A model generated the notes under the pieces. It saw nothing but the letters and a program-made list of their open reading frames with translations. It was not told the origin of the DNA and made no database searches. This document shows, in pieces, positions 10,816 through 22,370 of a stretch of DNA of 64,000 nucleotides (within the stretch, counting starts at the first letter, position 1; every line of letters starts with the position of its first letter). Location: positions 41,646,645 to 41,710,644 of the forward strand of contig NC_057763.1 of assembly GCF_010389155.1 (NCBI RefSeq), in the 5' to 3' direction. Position numbers and translations under genes: made by a program. This stretch comes from Erigeron canadensis (Eukaryota; Streptophyta; Magnoliopsida; Asterales; Asteraceae).

Positions 10816-11176
10816 ATGGAAGAAGGTAGAGGGAAAGTTGGGAGAAAAATGGAGGGAATAAAGAGCGGGGAACTGAAATTGGGTAAAAAGGGTGCAAATT
10901 AGGGTTTTATATATATATTTTTTAAGTCCACATGGCATTACCGGTTAGAAATAATATGTTACCCAGTAAGATATAATATGTTACCCGGTAAGATACATAA
11001 AGAGAACAAAAACATAAGGTTCTTACATTACATAGCCATTTTGAAAGGTCACTACATTACGTAACCATTTGGCCATAGTTGGTTACACTCCGGTGCCATA
11101 ATCCCTTTGATATATTAAAAGATGAGTATTGGTATTTAAGATATTCTTATTTAAGAACGATATAAAGTGATAGAAT

Positions 11177-11656
11177 TAGGGGCGCAAACGAGACGAGACA
11201 GTTCGCGAGCTACTCGAAATTGACTCGCAAATTATTCGAAATCGACTCGGTCTGAGTCGAGCCGAGCTCGAGCTACTCGAGTAGACTTTCTAGTCGAGCT
11301 CTTGCCTCAAAATAACTTACTCGAAAAGCTCACGAGCTTAATCGAGCTTGTGCTTATTTACAATTATACCCTTGAATATTATATATTTTTACATAATTAC
11401 TATTCTACCGAGCCGAGCTTAATCGAGTCGAGCTTGAAATTGTCAAGCTTAAAGGACTAATTTGACTTAAAACTTAGTTTAATACTTAATCGAGTCGAGC
11501 TAAGTCGAGCTCGAAAGTGTTGATACATAAGGCGAGCTCGGGTTCGAGCTTGAAAATTAAAGCTCGGTAGTGCTCGAGTCGAGCTTCGAGTTTTGTAGCC
11601 GAGTCGAGCTCGAGCTTGGCACTGTATCGGCTCGACTCGGCTCGTTTACACCCCTA
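11177..11656. mobile_element. hAT-type MITE rich in GAGTCGAGCT motifs, 480 bp
   Basis: Ends TAGGGGCGCAAACGAG and CTCGTTTACACCCCTA are near-perfect inverted repeats, and the flanks repeat GATAGAAT exactly (11169-11176 and 11657-11664), an 8-bp duplication expected for hAT. The interior is made of reiterated palindromic GAGTCGAGCTCGAG-like words that make it far more GC-rich than its surroundings. No coding sequence. Confidence 0.88.
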
Positions 11657-11699
11657 GATAGAATGCCACTTTTCTTTTCCATACATACAAACCAGATCA

Positions 11700-12175
11700 C
11701 CATATATCTAATATCTAATTACTTTACTATATTATAAAGCATTTTGCCCCATTTTTTTTTTTAAGAAAAGATAATTTGTACTACCTAAATTAATTATCTT
11801 ATTTATTCACTAATTTAAACATCTCTACCTAATATAGCTATGATACTCTTAAATCTTAACCACTCATTTTTTTTTCTCTCCTCAAATCTCAACCACTCAT
11901 TTTTTTTCTCTCCTCCATAAATCATTTTATTCCTCTAATTCATTCAAAACTTTTATCTCAAAAACCGTATGTCGATACATTATAAAAATTGTTTGGGTGT
12001 TTTTAAAATTTCATGTTCTTTCATTAGAGATGATATTCGATATACCTTCGATGAATTTTTAAATCCGATGACAGATCCCGTACGGCTAAAAAATTTGGCT
12101 GTCACACTCTATGACTTGACCTATCACCTCAACCATCTCACCATCGCGACGCGTGAGCACTATCTCTCGTGTAAT
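11700..12175 (+). mobile_element. Candidate non-autonomous Helitron
   Basis: ACTATATTATAAAGCATTTT near 11725 resembles the 5' end of small plant Helitrons, and a GC-rich GCGACGCGTGAGCAC stretch near 12147-12165 resembles their 3' hairpin region. A canonical CTAG end is not clear (CTCGT is present instead). The open frame from 11969 lies within it and has no recognisable domain. Confidence 0.35.
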
Positions 12176-12356
12176 ATAATGCTTGAGATCCCTTGTCCGG
12201 CAGCCACAACAGATTGTGGAGGTCTAGCAAACATCAAATATCTAAGTTTAAATTATTTTAGTAAGCGTTAGCAACATTGTGACCGGATACATATATCATA
12301 CGTGTTATCCAAACATTTGGACCTAGGTTTTGTTCTTCTCTTTTCTTAATTGAAAA

Positions 12357-12785
12357 TTTTATAAAAATGTAACCTATTTAGATGAATTTCCTATTAAAGT
12401 TAACCTATTTTATTTTCGTCTATTTAAAGGATCATATTTTAAAAAAAAAATCCTAATAAAGAGTATCTCATTAGTTTTTGACAGATGGAGCTCGTTAAGT
12501 GCCACGTCATCGATGTCACATCATCTGTTTTGCTGACGTGACACTTGACTTTGACGTGACACTTGACTTCACTTGACTTTGACCGGTCAAAGTTAAGTGT
12601 CACGTCAGCAAAACTGATGACGTGACATCAATGATGTGACACTTAACGAGTCCCGTCTGTAAAAAAAATAACGAGATACCCTTTATTAGGAATTTTTTGA
12701 AAATAAGATACTTTAAATAGACGTTAACAAAATAGGTTACCTTTAATAGGAAATTCGTGTAAATAGGTTACTTTTTTATGGATTT
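12357..12785. mobile_element. Foldback element with arms of about 200 bp
   Basis: The left arm (ATAAAAATGTAACCTATTTA onward) is complementary to the right arm read backward from 12785 for about 200 bp. It includes matching blocks TTTCCTATTAAAG, GTCTATTTAAA, CTCGTTAAGTG and TTTTGCTGACGTGACACTT. The central part repeats TGACGTGACACTTGACTT. No target duplication could be fixed and there is no coding capacity. The structure is typical of Mutator-like foldback MITEs. Confidence 0.75.
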
Positions 12786-13426
12786 AACCTTTTTCTTTTT
12801 GGTTTTGTTGCCGCAATTGAATTTATAGTCCTAGATCCGCCGATGCCCAAAACGAACCCTCCCTAAGTGATTAACTAAATACTAATACTAAAATTAATAT
12901 ATATGCTAGCATGTTAAGTTTGAGTATCCTGATAGATGAAGATGTCAAATTTCAAAGTTGTTCAAACTGAACAAAATAACAAATGAACATAGTTTTAAAA
13001 ACTTGAATACGATATTGTTGAGTTTCATTTTATTATTATTATTACTCTATATAACTAATATAGGATAATTTTTGTTTTAGTTGGCAATTTGGCATCACTA
13101 TCTATTAGCTATATAGGATATTTGCTTATTTGTCAAAAATTCTCAATATAATCTTTTATTTTAATATTATTTGTAATGCAAACTCATTTTTTTTAAGCCT
13201 AATCATCATATATATTTAGTTCGGCCCATAATTTGGAAACTTATAAATTAAATTCACATTATAGATGGTAGTGATTGTCAACATGTAATACGGTGACTAA
13301 ATTTAAATAATTCAAACTTAAAGATTGTAAATAAAGTTCATAGATTGTAATGAATTTTTAATGTTTTGTTGAATAATATGCACACGGGCATTTAAAAAAT
13401 TAGTCTTATAGTTTTTTTATATAGTT
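12786..13426. other. AT-rich intergenic DNA, nothing recognised
   Basis: No gene or repeat boundary is seen in this stretch. Confidence 0.5.
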
Positions 13427-13456
13427 ACTAGCTAATTAACCTAGGTTTAATCCGGA
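13427..13456 (-). mobile_element. Helitron-like 3' terminus, minus orientation
   Basis: ACTAGCTAATTAACC followed by TAGGTTTAATCCGG is the reverse complement of a ...CTAGT end preceded by an inverted-repeat-like region. A very similar sequence occurs at 21645. The other end of the element is not located. Confidence 0.4.
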
Positions 13457-14640
13457 CATTTTAAAATAAAAAACAATCGATTCTTATCTTAATTATCAAT
13501 CATAATCTTAATCATTAATTTTTTTCATGTTTTTTATATGAGTATAAAGATATTTATATATATTATATTATTTTTTTATTAATTGAATGATAATTTTTTT
13601 TTCCAAATGAGATTGTTTGTTATATTATGTTTATTTTTTTGAAAAGTATTTATTATATTATATTTAAAATATATATGTAATAAAAAAGATTTTTATGATT
13701 TATAAATATTTATGTTTCATTAGTCATGCTTTAAAATATTTGACGTGTATCATATATTCATACAGTATAATTTTATTATTTATATCAGTCGTAATCAAAT
13801 AGTTTTTTATATTATAAATTATGAATAATAATATAAATATCAGTTCTTATATTTTGTTATTTATGTTTCCAGACAGTTCCGCACATGATAAATCTATTAA
13901 AAAGTGATATCCAGTGTCGAACAATAGAATCTAATATACATCAGAACCCCAAAAAGAATTAAATATACACAGGACTACAAAAGACACATCATGCGCATGA
14001 TGGCTAAACAAAATGTTGATAGTATTTATATAAGTGCCGCTAGCTGTTTATTTATTTTCTCCAAATTTGGTTTGGATAGGAATTGGGACGAGCAACAAAC
14101 TGGTCAAAACAGGAATTGTGGTGTGGGAGTGCGACTGTGGGCTGGCATGTTGGTCCGGTCCAACCCAAAAGTTATCATTTGGGCTTCGAACTATTCTTTG
14201 AAATGTGGGCTCCAAGTAGATTCAATGAAAGATTGTGTTTACTGATTGGAGTGATTGCTACTAAATCCATCAATGCAGAAGGTCATGAAACTTTTTACGA
14301 AATTTCTAAGCCTACCGCCACCGGACAGTCGGACACGTACGGCTTACCTTTGAATTTTTACAACTTTCCTTCCTAATGTATAGCGTACAAAAATTTTTTT
14401 TTTAACAGCATTCTATTATAATTATACTTCTAAATTACACATATACTCGAAAACTTGGACTCTCGAAAACCCCTATTAATCCACCATCACAAATGTGAAA
14501 AGTGGGACTCGAAGATGGATCCTCCCAAAATCAAAAACCTTTTTAAATCAGCTAAAAGTAAAACCACCTGAAATATTTTAGATTTTCATCAAATACAAAA
14601 CTCTACTTATGTGCATAATTTGACAAAAATATTCGCTTCT
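13457..14640. other. AT-rich intergenic DNA, no supported gene
   Basis: Two overlapping open frames at 13991-14376 have no recognisable domain and overlap each other in different frames, so neither is called as a gene. Confidence 0.5.
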
Positions 14641-14941
14641 GTACATTATAGCTCAGTGGTTGAGCACCAGCTTTATATGCTGAAGGTCTCGGGTTCGAAA
14701 CTTGGGAATGACATTTAAAAGAATTTCACAATAAAGTCTTCCAGTGAAGCAGGTTTGACTCTTGCAGAAGGGACAATGTTTTATCCCAATTAAATGTCGT
14801 GCGTTCGGACGGTTTAGTTGGGAGTTTTTCCTCCTCCTAGGTATTGAGGGTGTGGGGGCTCTCTAGCGTAGAACCAGTTAAAACAATATAAGTTAAATCC
14901 CCTGTTGCGAGCAAATGATCTACACCTTAAAAAAAAAAAAT
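14641..14941 (+). mobile_element. tRNA-derived SINE with poly(A) tail
   Basis: The head contains an RNA polymerase III A box (TATAGCTCAGTGGTTGAGC) and a B box (GGGTTCGAAAC) spaced as in a tRNA, with a CAGC/GCTG anticodon stem around a TTTATAT loop. An unrelated body of about 210 bp follows and ends in a run of A at 14929-14940. This is the plan of a plant SINE. I could not find a convincing target duplication, so the 5' boundary is approximate. Confidence 0.7.
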
Positions 14942-16146
14942 AGTGATATATATTTTAATTTTTATTTGATATAATATCACCAAGTCACCAAGTAAGTACT
15001 CCACACATTTATTACTAATATTTAATTGCCAATGCATACAATACAATAAAGATAAAGATAAAGTCATGTAAAATAAATATCCTTCACAATGTGAGTGATA
15101 TATTTGATGGATAAGAAGGATATTTCGTATGACAAATATATATAAGTATGGTTGAGTGTAGTCTTGGTCAGTTCATGGACATTTTTTTTTTTAATTATTA
15201 TTATTTTATTATTTCTATTATCATTTTCTATTTTGTGTCATTCCAATTTAACTAAATTTCAGAAGCTAAGTAAAATGGTATATTTTGGTGAGCTCCAAGT
15301 CTCCAACCAACAAAACAAGTTGCTCATGATGTATTCCAATATATATATCCAAACAAACATTAAAAATGTAAATTAGTTCAACAAAAAGATGGAGTGACAA
15401 AACTCCAAAGTATCAGTGTATATGGTCCATAGAAACACATGATTTCACACTTATCAAATCCCCAAAGTCTCTAACCTAACGCTCATTTTTCTTTTTCTTT
15501 CTTATAACAAAAATATCCTAACACTCTCATGGGACCAGTAATCTTGTTTGGAATGTTTCTTTCTTAAAAATGTTGAGTGTTCTTTTTTCAACTGCCCATT
15601 CCAGGCAGGGTTATACCTAGCTTTAAGATCATACTTGTGCAGTTGTGCTATCATTTTGGCACAGTACAAGTATACATTGCATAAACTCATACATGTTGTG
15701 CCCATGTAACTAGCTGCGTCCTAACTGGTTGACATCATGTATACCTAAATGATCGCAGTGTTGTTAAGTGTACAACTTTTATGGAAAATTGGAAATTACT
15801 AGGCACACTACAAGGTTGATCTTATTAGCTTGCAGTTGGAGTCGATCGGTAGCTAAAATTTGTAAATGGAGCTAGCCGCTAGAGATTTCGGTAGTATATA
15901 TGTTGGACAAAGTAACTAAAAGTTTTAACTTATAAATGTAAAATAAAACTACAAATATATGACTTTCTAATATTCCACAACACTAGAGTATTAATTATTC
16001 ACAACAATCCGTATTTCTAATATCTAATATAGTTATGCACCTTCCAATAAAATACGATATTTGTTGTATATAGTTAAAAATTAAGTATATTTATATATTT
16101 TTTTTATACTTCAATAAAAGTTTATTTCATTAAATGTATCATAACT
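14942..16146. other. AT-rich intergenic DNA, nothing recognised
   Basis: Only short open frames (for example 15152-15376 and 15502-15705) without recognisable domains are present. Confidence 0.5.
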
Positions 16147-16154
16147 ACGTCTTA

Positions 16155-16572
16155 CTAGGGATGACAAAAAAAACCAACCCGGCGGGGAAACTCGAAACCC
16201 GATACCCGAACCTGTTCGGGGCAGGGACTGGAGCATGTCTACCCCGACCCGACCCGATATCAATACATATATCTATATATTTATAAGTAATTAGTTTTGA
16301 ATCTATATTCCACACTAATATCAACAAAATTTGTATCTATGTTCAATAACTTACATATCCATTTCTCAAAACATCGAGATTAAGTAGTATCATTTCTCAA
16401 ATCATACAAGATTTTGTAAATACTTATGAAAAATACTATCCATATCGGGTCGGATTTCGGGTTTTGGGCTTGATTTTATCCCCGATGGGGTCCCCGATAA
16501 GGTACCCGATGGGTATCGAGTCGGGTTCGGGTTTAGCATTACCCGCCCCGAACCCGACCCATTGTCATTCTT
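16155..16572. mobile_element. hAT-type MITE rich in CCCGA/TCGGG motifs, 418 bp
   Basis: Ends CTAGGGATGACAA and TTGTCATTCTT are imperfect inverted repeats, with ACGTCTTA repeated at 16147-16154 and 16573-16580 (8 bp, or 9 bp if the preceding T is included). The two halves are filled with ACCCGA and complementary TCGGGT words around an AT-rich centre. No coding capacity. Confidence 0.82.
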
Positions 16573-16580
16573 ACGTCTTA

Positions 16581-17745
16581 GAGTTGTATAAGGATCCAAT
16601 AAAGCTGATTCAACTTTAAAGTTCAAGTTGAATTATCTTCATTTTAAGCAGGGTTAAAATCAAAAGTTAAAACTCAAACTTGATTTTTAAATCCTAACCT
16701 TCATTTTAATAAGGGTTAAAAATGTATTAACTTAAATAGTCAACTTTGTTTAACTTTACATGATTGTTATACAGAGAAATAATAGGTAGCAAAACATTTT
16801 CTAATTTGAAAATTGTTTTTAAAGTTCCCTCTAGTGAAGCTATCTAAGTCTATTGAGGCAGGAAAAACATGTTTAGTTGTGGAAAAAACCTGTTATTTTT
16901 AATTTTTTTTTTAAGGAAACATGAAAAACATAAAATATGATCAAATCAAAGTTTTCAATAAAAATTTTCCAAAAAATGGAAAACACCATTTTCCCATTTT
17001 ATAACATTGATTTGGAAAAACTAACATTTAAATATTATTTTCATTTTCATTCTCCTTTCCCTCACATCTCCATGTATTCTAGTTTTCTAATATAAAAAAT
17101 TAAAATAACATTCTCTTAATTTGAAAGTATTTTCAAAATTCTCATTTGTTTTTTAGAATAACCCCTATTATTTTTTTAAAATGAAAATAAAAATAAAAAT
17201 TTATACAACTAAAGATGTCCTGATGTTTTTGGAAAGGAATGAAAGGCAACGCAAATGAGTGAATGACATAAAGAGTCTCTTTCCATGGACTTATCTAACA
17301 AAGGGCAAAAAGCCAACGTATCTGAAGGCAGTAAGAACGTGACCAACATGTATGTGGTGCAGTCCCAAAATGTCACTTCCTCACGAAGTTACTTAATTAC
17401 CCTCATAAGCCGTGACAAATTGAGCTATATAGAAATGTAAAAGACTAATCAGAGCCATAAATTTCCCTTGTATTTTTCTATTTAGAAAGTAAGGATGAGC
17501 TAGGGCTGGTTTTTACCCAAAATCGAAACATGAATCAAAGCTTTTGGTTTTTTAAATCAGAAACCATTGGATTCGGTTTGTCAGTTTAGTTTGGGTTGTT
17601 TTTCGCTATATATATGTAGGGAAGATTCTTAAGAAGAGAAAAAAGAAAAGGTTCGGTTTTGATTTTTTTAAGTTTTTTTTTTTTTAATTCACTTGGTATC
17701 TTGGTATCGGAGATGATACTCCATCCATCTTTCTTTCAAAAATCT
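16581..17745. other. AT-rich intergenic DNA, nothing recognised
   Basis: A sequence near 17510-17610 with runs of AAACCGAAACCxx-type words may be part of a degenerate MITE, with a possible opposite end near 18840-18950. Otherwise nothing is identified. Confidence 0.4.
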
Positions 17746-17883
17746 TTAAAACATGCAATCTGCAGCGTCACCATAGAAAGTACGAATCCGATCAATTTCA
17801 ACTTCATTGAAGTTTGATGGACGTACACGCTCCATGATAAACGCCCTTACCATTCCATACTGCTCTGCAGTCAACACTCCCAA
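17746..17883 (-). pseudogene. Orphan C-terminal gene fragment of unknown family
   Basis: On the minus strand a 45-residue frame reads LGVLTAEQYGMVRAFIMERV, continues through a segment rich in Asp, Glu and Arg, and ends FYGDAADCMF before TAA. Its balanced amino-acid composition and GC level stand out from the AT-rich surroundings and suggest a captured or remnant terminal exon. The frame stays open only about 7 codons upstream before a stop. I do not recognise the family. Confidence 0.4.
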
Positions 17884-17956
17884 AGAGTAAAATAGATAGA
17901 TGAATTACTTGCTAAAGGTGCCATAAAGAAGTGGAATCAGACTCAGTTTCAGTATC

Positions 17957-18283
17957 ATTCTTTTAACTAACTCAATCCATAAAAAAAAAATAATTAAAAT
18001 CTAACCCGAATTAATGAGCTATACATATAAGGGTATGGTACGGGCTTCGCCTTTACAAACTGTAATAAGGGGTAGCTAGTGGGAGTTATATGTCAACATG
18101 TCATAAAGTGTGATAGGTCATAGGGGGTACGTGATCGGTGAGAGGCTTCACCTAACAGGCTTCGCCCTAAGACATCATGGCTCATCCATACACTGAGAGG
18201 CTTCACCTATAGCTTACGGGCTACACCCTTTGAAAGAAAAATAATTTTTTAAATCTTTTTTATGGAATTAGTTAACTAAAGAG
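17957..18283. mobile_element. Possible foldback MITE with internal GGCTTCACCT repeats
   Basis: TTTAACTAACTCAATCCATA at the left pairs with TATGGAATTAGTTAACTAAA at the right. Between them TGAGAGGCTTCACCT occurs twice (18139-18153 and 18194-18208), and other GGCTTCGCC/GGCTACACC variants are present. Ends and target duplication are not firmly set. Confidence 0.45.
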
Positions 18284-21200
18284 ATAATGAAAAAAATGAA
18301 AAAAATAAATAATAAAAACAAGTTAAAAAAAACGAACTTTATCTCTTCTAGCTCTCCTTCTCATTTGATTTATATCCTAAATATATATATTTTTTGCTCT
18401 AAATAATTAGTTATGTAGAGTCAATCTTGGTATTGTCAGGCATGGAAAAGATTAATGTTCGTTTTCTTATAACTTGTATACATATTATAATGCTAGTTTA
18501 TGTTGTTAGAACTCGAATGATTTTGGAAAAGCATGAAAAGGTAGTTCATATATTTGGAGTTGATACTGTAACTGTGGACAATATTGTTTTGTTCAATATA
18601 TTGATTTCCACATAAGGTAAAACTAGTGGCAAGTTTAGTCTTTGTTTTGATTGTATTTGATATAGTGAGTGAGCATTTAAGAAGTCTTTGATTCGATCAA
18701 GCTAAGGAATTGGTAGTTGCTGTCCACAACAAAGTCTTGTGCTATAAATATGAAAAATGGATCATTACAAAAACTAGTAATAGATATAATTATAAATATT
18801 ATAAATATAAAATAAATTAAATTACTCCTATTTAAATGGTTTTCGGCTCGGTTAGTTCAGTTCTGACGGTCGGTTTATGCATATAAAACCAAAACCCGAA
18901 CCAATCCGTTCGTTTTTTATTTGAAAACCAAAACCAAGCCAATATATATATTTAACTTTTTATTGCACAGACCTAACAGTATAGAATTACTGTAATACGA
19001 TTATAAAATGAGAATCACAAGGATCGTGTACATCCTATAAAAGATAAACAAAATTTAAGACCATGTAGATCCGATACGCTTTAAGTGGGAAAACTTGTAG
19101 CAAGAGAAACGTACTTAAAGATGTAGGGACATTCCTCAATCAACATGAAACAACATCATATAATTATCAATTCATAAATGTTATACGCTTGTCCTAAAAC
19201 CGTAGTCAAAACTTTATGCCAATCGTAAGTACCGATTTTGGGAATATGGAAGTCATTACCATTTGGTTAATTTGTATAAATTACTAGCTAAAAGTACGTG
19301 TACAAAGTTCCAATGTGTTCCACGAGACAATAGGAAAAAAAACATATATATAGTAGATAGTTTTGGAAGTCATAAAGGTTAGTATCACATTATTATCAAT
19401 TATATATAAAATAGATTTTAACAAATGAAAGCTAGCTTTTACTTGACAAAAAGTCAATTTATCACATCTGTGTGTGTAACAAATGAAGCTTTTACTTGAT
19501 AAAAATTCAATTTATTCTTTCATTTAAGCCAAATTTGATCTAAAAAGTACTCGTATAGTCGTATATATCAATGATTCAATTGTAATTATAAGGGCATAAT
19601 AGGCACTTAGCAGGGTTGTGTCAAAATTATCAAAATTTTAAAAGCCCTGTACATATATATATCAACATGAGTTTTCGAGATAGGTTTTTTTTAACCAAGA
19701 TTAGAAATCAAAAAGAGATTTGAAATTATCATTTAAATGTATGATTTATCATCTTTTACTAAATATTAGATTTTAGACTCGTGTTCAACATTGTACACAA
19801 AGTTTACGATATTATCAATATTAGATCTTCATACATTTAAGTCATAAAAGCTTATAGCTTTGATGATATACAGTTTTAAGTATTATACTTTACGAGTTGT
19901 AGTACAATAATCACAGGTTCGTCACTGTCATTATTAGTTGAGACATATTGATGAAATTGTTTGTTATATTCATTCCACAAGCCACATGTTATAATATTTA
20001 TCTATTGTAAAACTTTTTGAAATCAGTTGTACTCATAATGTGATATTATTATGAAGGATAATTAAGAATTAAAATATAAACATAATTATGATCTTGTACT
20101 TGACAAGTATATGTATTTGATCATGATGTGGACCCATAACACGCATAGGCCTATCTTCAATCACTTGTCCTATGATAATTAGATAACAGTTAGGATTGTT
20201 TTCATATTATTTAATAACAATTACGACTCTTGATTTGAGTGACAATTGTAGTTTTAAACATTAATACGAAAAACTAATATATAAAAAATGAGAAAGTTAT
20301 GTACCTTTTTTATTGAGAGATATAATAAATCTTGAATGAAGTTCATATTGATTTGGAATTAATGTTCAAGTAACCCTCTGTTGTAAATCGTACTTTGTTA
20401 TGTGGTCGTCCGATCTTTTGTAATTACTATTGTGTTTAGCATAAGTATGTTATATATCGTCATATGTTATTATGTTTGAGATATGTATCTAGAGTTCAAA
20501 TTGTGTTTATATTAAATATTAAACTAAATATTAATATTTATTATTTATAAAATCTAATCTAATATTTATTAATAAGTCATCAGGTTTTGAAATAATTTTT
20601 TGTAGACAATATTTAATATGTTGATTTTTTTAACTAATTAAATAATTATAAATTTTAAAAAATTATTTCAAGTTGATGGCTAAAAATAAATATAAATTTA
20701 AGTATTTAAGGCTAAAAAGTGTAAATTATTGATAGTAAACAAAAAAATGTAAATTAATTAGACTTTTTCTATAAAATAATATAAAAACTAATATAATAAT
20801 ATATTTGGATAATAATTATTAAGATTTTTAATTTATAGTTAGTTTAAATGATAACATAAGCGAGAGTCAATTTAATGAAATTGAGCGATTTAATTGATTA
20901 ATAAGTCATTAGTTCAAACTGTTTTATAGTCTATATTAAAATAAGATATTTGTTTTATAATTTTGGAATCATCTTATTTTCCAATTCACGTACATTTTGT
21001 AACAAAAAATTGAAACTTAAATCATAAACAGGCCGGTTGCCTATATGTAGTGTTTGAGCTTGAACTCAAGATCTTGTGCTATTTATAATACATTCCACTA
21101 ATGATTTTTGAGTTACTAACTATCGAGTTTTTAATTCAAATTAATTTCATTAAGTTTGTAAAAGTTTTGCTAATTAGTAAAGTTTAATTGTCAAACTTTC

Positions 21201-21644
21201 TTGGTACACAATTTTATATATTTCAAGAAATGAATTTGGATAATTTATAATTAAAAACAACGAGACATATTAAAAACTTAATTTGTCTAACACCTCTTTT
21301 TTTTTTTCTTTTTTTTTTTCTTTTTTATGAACATCTCATTATGATTCAGTTTATTTTACATTTATAAGTGTAAATCACAGCTAATTCATCGAATACATAA
21401 ACTTAGAGCTGAGTAATTTTTGTGTGATCGTTCCAACCATATCAAGATGTCTTTATAAGAAGGTTTTGAAATTAAAATCTTTTTTCAAAGGCTTAACATG
21501 TATGTTGTTGACTTCACCATTCATGGATGGAGTCATGTACAGAGATTTTAAAATAATTTCCTTTCAATCCTCTAGCTTTTAAAAATTTATAGATGAAGTC
21601 TTTATTTTAACTTCGCTGCATTAAACATTTCATTTTTGTATTTT
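18284..21644. other. AT-rich intergenic DNA, no gene
   Basis: Contains a degenerate short duplication (19427-19516, ACAAATGAAxxxxxTTTTACTTGA) and a segment at about 19767-19860 that recurs at 24253-24345. No protein-coding signal is seen. Confidence 0.5.
19767..19860 (+). repeat. Dispersed repeat, copy 1 of 2
   Basis: ATTAGATTTTAGACTCGTGT, then TTCAACATTG and CATAAAAGCTTATA, match the segment at 24253-24345 in the same orientation with scattered differences. Probably a fragment of an unclassified interspersed repeat. Confidence 0.5.
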
Positions 21645-21680
21645 ACTAGTTAATTAACCCGGATTCAACCCGGACTTATT
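21645..21680 (-). mobile_element. Helitron-like 3' terminus, minus orientation
   Basis: ACTAGTTAATTAACCC then GGATTCAACCCGG is the reverse complement of a Helitron-type 3' end and parallels the terminus at 13427. The body to the right is AT-rich and unrecognised. Confidence 0.4.
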
Positions 21681-22370
21681 AATAAAAATTTTATAATACT
21701 AAGTTACGTCGATATCTAAAAACTATGAGATAGTCCAACTATATACTCATAATCTATGAATAATATAACTTATTATTTTGAATATATATAATTATCTTAT
21801 TAGCCCGTATAATATGTAAAAAATTTTAAAATATATTATGATAAAACTATTTATATGATGAAAATTTAAAGGGCCGTGCATAAAATATTAGAGTTTTCAA
21901 AAAAAAACAAAAACTTTTTTTTTTATAGAAAAGGATATCATAAATAACAAAAAAAAAAATTAAAGAAGAAAAGTGCTTATAATATCATAAGTAAATTAAA
22001 AAAATAATTATTAACAATTTAAAAATGACAAGTAAACTATTATTATATAAATGATGATATCATAACAATTATTTTTTATTTAATATGCCTGGACTGATTA
22101 ATAATATTAAAACGAAAAGAGATGGTGATACTATTTTTGAAAATTAATATATAGTCGTTTAAAAAAATAATAATTATATTTGTAATTTACATTGGACTGA
22201 GGTAAAAAAAAGACATAAATTATAAATCAATAAGATAATAATTTAAATTTTAAATAGAATAATGTCATAAATTAAAAAAATAAAAAATAAATAATTTATA
22301 TAAATAAGTTTAATAATAACTAATAAATATTATATAAAAAATAATGATTTTATAAGAAAGAATTTTGTTT
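21681..22370. other. Very AT-rich upstream flank
   Basis: Extremely AT-rich DNA upstream of the methyltransferase gene. No identifiable elements. Confidence 0.5.

Larger units (their letters stand above)
9497..11105. mobile_element. Pack-MULE carrying MRS2 and GRF zinc-finger gene fragments, 1609 bp
   Basis: The two ends are inverted repeats of about 110 bp with high identity: GGGAGTATGGCACCGGAGTG at the left and the complement of CACTCCGGTGCCATAATCCC at the right. They are flanked by a perfect 9-bp direct repeat TTTGATATA (9488-9496 and 11106-11114). Long inverted repeats plus a 9-bp duplication identify a Mutator-like element. The interior holds no transposase. Instead it has two gene fragments on the minus strand, an MRS2-type magnesium transporter (9815-10330) and a GRF zinc finger (about 10690-10815). 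The structure fits a Pack-MULE that captured host gene pieces. A related terminal sequence begins at 63864. Confidence 0.88.

Noticed and set aside
11969..12271. A 100-codon open frame as a gene
   Set aside because: No recognisable domain, poor start context, and it lies in a Helitron-like repeat.
14643..14715. A functional tRNA gene (A and B boxes, anticodon-like loop)
   Set aside because: No acceptor stem pairs, and the sequence runs into a longer body with a poly(A) tail, so it is a SINE head.
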